Below, piece by piece: positions 61,601 through 64,000 of a stretch of 64,000 nucleotides of DNA. The notes under the pieces are model-generated. The model saw only the letters and a list, made by a program, of their open reading frames with translations, was not told where the DNA came from and did no database searches. A program made the translations under genes and the position numbers. The DNA is from Gigaspora margarita. Taxonomy: Eukaryota > Glomeromycota > Glomeromycetes > Diversisporales > Gigasporaceae. Each line of letters opens with the position of its first letter. Positions within the stretch are counted from its first letter, which is position 1. The stretch is taken from positions 100,774 to 164,773 of the forward strand of contig WTPW01000506.1 of the NCBI GenBank assembly GCA_009809945.1. Reading direction: 5' to 3'.

Positions 61601-61945
61601 AAATCTTCTCTCAATATTAACAATTGGAGAGGTGTCCATAGGAGTTGGTTCTTGAAAAAGTGTTTTAGTAATAAGTTCAGTAGGAATATGATAAAATTGA
61701 GATATAAAATTAACATGGTACTTTTTACAAATACAAGTACTAATTGTTGGTTGAGTTGGTACAGGAAAGTAGTGATAAGTATTTTTAATTTTGGTTTCAC
61801 AATTGGGAGAACTAAAGGCAGATGGCATTACTTTAAGTATTGCAGCATCTGTTTCTTTAATAAATACTCCAAAACAATCTTTGTATTTAGGATAAAAGTA
61901 GTCAATATCATAGGAATCAGGTTCTTCACTAGTAAGTATAGGCAT
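58700..61945 (-). pseudogene. LINE ORF1: Cys-rich, polyglutamine-containing protein, broken
   Basis: The first ATG at 61945 opens a frame that reads to about 59474 in one phase apart from two TAG codons, one at 61106 inside a CAA/CAG tract and one at 60278. N-terminal third has cysteine clusters (CICKKYH, CFLCKAKDILC, CCIFKGCLLHCEC, SFCHFYYC), then about 40 glutamines (61165-61045), a Ser/Asn linker and helical domains from 60922 to 59500. A frame change near 59490 leads to a second phase with Ser/Thr/Asp-rich text (59297-58719). The cysteine clusters could bind nucleic acid, which would suit an ORF1 role; the family is not one I can name. Confidence 0.6.
61045..61165 (-). repeat. CAA/CAG tract (polyglutamine) in LINE ORF1
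   Basis: About 40 codons of CAA and CAG on the minus strand with one TAG at 61106-61108. The plus strand reads as leucine or cysteine runs, which are shadows. Confidence 0.85.
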
Positions 61946-62118
61946 GTTAAATATATAGGATGATATAGTAAGTTTTGTAGATATAGAATAAGTAGTATAG
62001 AAGAGTAGTTCAAATTTAATTAAATAAAAGGGTGTTATTTTATGGAGACNTGTCTCCATGGAGACCCTTTATGAATAGCCAATCAAAATTAAGCATGTGA
62101 CTAGATAATATGTTGCTT

Positions 62119-62867
62119 AAAATAAGAATTTTCAAAACTTTGAACGAAGATATCTTGGCAACCATAAGACCAAATTTGTTAAAACTTTTTTTATTTGAAT
62201 TATATGGCTTCATAGAATTCAAATAAAAAAAAATTCATCGAATTTAGTCAAGTGGTTGTCAAGTTATCTTCACTCAAAGTCAGAGAAAATCAAAACACCT
62301 ATCAAAATAGAAGTTGCGCCAAATTTTTTATCTAACTTTGAGTGAAGATACCTCGACAACCATCTGACCAAATTTGATAAAACTTTTTTTTTGAATTCTA
62401 TAGCTTCATATAATTCAAATAAAAAAATTTTTATCAAATTTAATCAAGTGGTTGTCAAGATAACTTCGCTCAAAGTTAGAAAAAATTTGGCGCAGCTTCT
62501 ATTTTGATAGTTTTGACTTTGAGCGAAGATATCTTGTCAACCACTTGACTAAATATGATAAAAAATTTTTTATTTGAATTATATGAAGCTATAGAATTCA
62601 AAAAAAAGTTTTATTAAATTTGATGGTTGTCGAGGTATCTTCGCTCAAAGTTAAATAAAAAATTTGGCGCAGCTTTTATTTTGATAGGCATTTTGATTTT
62701 CTCTGACTTTGAGCGAAGATAACTCGACAACCACTTGACTAAATTCGATGAACTTTTTTTTATTTGAATTCTATGAAGCTATAGAATTCAAATAAAAAAA
62801 GTTTTACCAAATTTGGTCTTATGGTTACCAAGATATCTTCGCTCAAAGTTTTGAAAATTCTTATTTT
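62119..62867. repeat. 749-bp palindrome built of four ~140-bp hairpins
   Basis: Outer arms AAAATAAGAATTTTCAAAAC and its inverse. Hairpins lie at 62138-62280, 62335-62476, 62516-62651 and 62706-62849; each starts ACTTTGAGCGAAGATA, contains CAACCA..TGACCAAATTTG, turns at GAATTCTATGAAGCTATAG-like sequence and returns by the inverse to TCGCTCAAAGT. Spacers 1 and 3 are inverses of each other (CAAAATAGAAGTTGCGCC against GGCGCAGCTTTTATTTTG). No coding potential. Confidence 0.85.
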
Positions 62868-62869
62868 TA

Positions 62870-63740
62870 CTGGGATTTTCATGTCAATCAGTATCAAAAA
62901 AGTAAGTGCAGGAGTATCAAAAATGTAAGATTTGCTCATGTGATATTAGTCACGTATTACACAAATCACATGTTACACAAGATGTGCAAGATTATCTAGT
63001 TTAGATAACTTTAATTTGTATAAATTTTATAAATTAGAAAGGTTGCAAAAAAGTAAATATTTGCTTTGTGTAAAATTAATTAATAATTTGTTTAATTAAT
63101 TGAGAACCAATAAGTTTCATGTTATTAAAAATGTGGGTAACACGATTTTATTTTACACAAAAAATGCCTGTAGGGTATTTTCTGTAGCAGAGTTAAAAAA
63201 GAAAAAGAAAAAGAAAAAAAAATTATAAAAAGGTTGAGGGTTTTTTTTTATATCTCAGTCAGTTTTAAGGCTACAAACATGGAATGCAGCTTATTATAAT
63301 GAGAAAAGTATGTTGTAACTTTTCCTTAGTTTGCAAAATAGATTAAAAAGGCCATTTTAGATGTATTTTAAAAAAATACAAATTTAGACTAAAGGGCCTT
63401 TAATTAATAAGTTTGAAGATTTTTGCAGTGAAATTTGAGTATTATATATATTTTAGAGAGTAGAACAAGTTTATTTAAGAGTAAAAACTAGGATAACTTA
63501 ATAAATTATAAAGTTATAAGGATTTTTAAAATAATTAAGTTGGAGAATTTTGTGTACAAGTGATTAGCAGGGAGAGTTGTTTTTAAATTATATATTTTTA
63601 TATACTATAATATATATTATTTATTATATAATAGCAATTTAATTATTCTAAAGCTAATAAAATTTTTTATTAAAATAGAAAAAAACAAAAAATTAAAAAA
63701 AATTATACTATATAAAAAAATTCTATACTATATTCCAAAA
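62870..63740. other. AT-rich DNA, no gene recognised
   Basis: Contains TCACGTATTACACAAATCAC-like runs near 62950-62980 and purine-rich AAGAAAAAGAAAAAG near 63200. No protein-like frame. Confidence 0.4.
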
Positions 63741-63749
63741 CTAACTATC

Positions 63750-63975
63750 ATCTGCAAATTTTATATATAGATATTAATCGATATATAACACTTAATCGTT
63801 TTATATCGATTATAAAATATCGTTATATATCGATTAATTAGATAAAAATCGATATATATCTAAAATCGATATATATCATTTTTTATATTAAATCGTTATA
63901 TATCTATAAATCGATTATAATCAGAATTATTTGAAACGATATATAACGATTAACAGATCTTTAACGATTACATAA
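63750..63975. repeat. ATCGATATATA-rich low-complexity block
   Basis: Variants of ATCGATATATAAC and TTATATCGATTA recur about every 15-25 bp in both orientations. Confidence 0.6.
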
Positions 63976-64000
63976 TGTTTTGACCGTCACCGGGTAAAAA

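Larger units (their letters stand above)
52560..62010 (-). mobile_element. Long LINE with ORF1 and ORF2, mutated
   Basis: From about 62.0 kb on the minus strand: ORF1 (61945-58700), AP endonuclease (58490-57580), reverse transcriptase (57150-55900), RNase H (54690-54250) and a C-terminal CxxC region (53470-52700). A tRNA-headed retroposon at 53546-54226 splits the C-terminal part. No poly(A) tail or target duplication was located, so both outer limits are approximate. Stops, frame changes and many ambiguous bases mark this as inactive. About 8.7 kb long without the insertion, long for a fungal LINE. Confidence 0.8.

Noticed and set aside
62119-62867. CRISPR array (regular ~190-bp repeats)
   Set aside because: Units are 140-bp palindromes, spacers are inverses of each other rather than unique, and the genome is eukaryotic.

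Overview
The window is a very AT-rich, transposon-crowded stretch of a eukaryotic, most likely fungal, nuclear genome. The evidence is one P450 gene with a short GT-AG intron, three non-LTR retrotransposons, a Tc1/mariner element, a decayed hAT transposase, many short terminal-inverted-repeat elements and TTAGGG-like tracts. The style of the LINEs and of several repeat-derived reading frames fits arbuscular mycorrhizal fungi (Glomeromycotina, Rhizophagus-like). That assignment is inference from family resemblance, not from a marker gene.

Layout. 1-3.4 kb: the 5' half of a minus-strand LINE (ORF1 plus AP-endonuclease) running off the left edge. 3.6-4.6 kb: a decayed repeat-family reading frame. 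6.7-9.9 kb: two nested non-coding TIR elements with 9-bp target duplications, internal tandem modules and TTAGGG-like arrays. 10-13 kb: several small hairpin/MITE elements. 13-19.6 kb: mostly featureless AT-rich DNA with two ~100-bp palindromes. 19.7-21.5 kb: the cytochrome P450, the only clearly intact host gene. 22.4-23.4 kb: a damaged Fanzor (eukaryotic TnpB-like RNA-guided nuclease) gene on the minus strand. 24-28.4 kb: MITEs and tandem repeats. 28.8-32.2 kb: a dead hAT transposase broken by at least three later insertions, including a tRNA-headed retroposon with a 17-bp target duplication. 32.5-34.2 kb: a nearly intact Tc1-type element. 36.3-36.9 kb: a second tRNA-headed retroposon. 38.1-41.6 kb: a 5'-truncated LINE with poly(A) tail and target duplication. 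44-51.3 kb: two related TIR elements (one holding a 558-bp assembly gap), each carrying nested repeats. 52.6-62 kb: a long, mutated LINE with ORF1 and ORF2, interrupted by a third tRNA-headed retroposon. 62.1-62.9 kb: a 749-bp palindrome made of four related hairpins. The right end is simple AT-rich sequence.

Almost everything except the P450 is mobile or mobile-derived, so the window records nested insertions more than a set of cooperating genes. The observations most worth following are the Fanzor remnant with its conserved catalytic motifs, the four-hairpin palindrome, a dispersed family of ~100-bp palindromes of constant size, three unusually long tRNA-headed retroposons with clean target duplications, and telomere-like repeats lodged inside several unrelated TIR elements.
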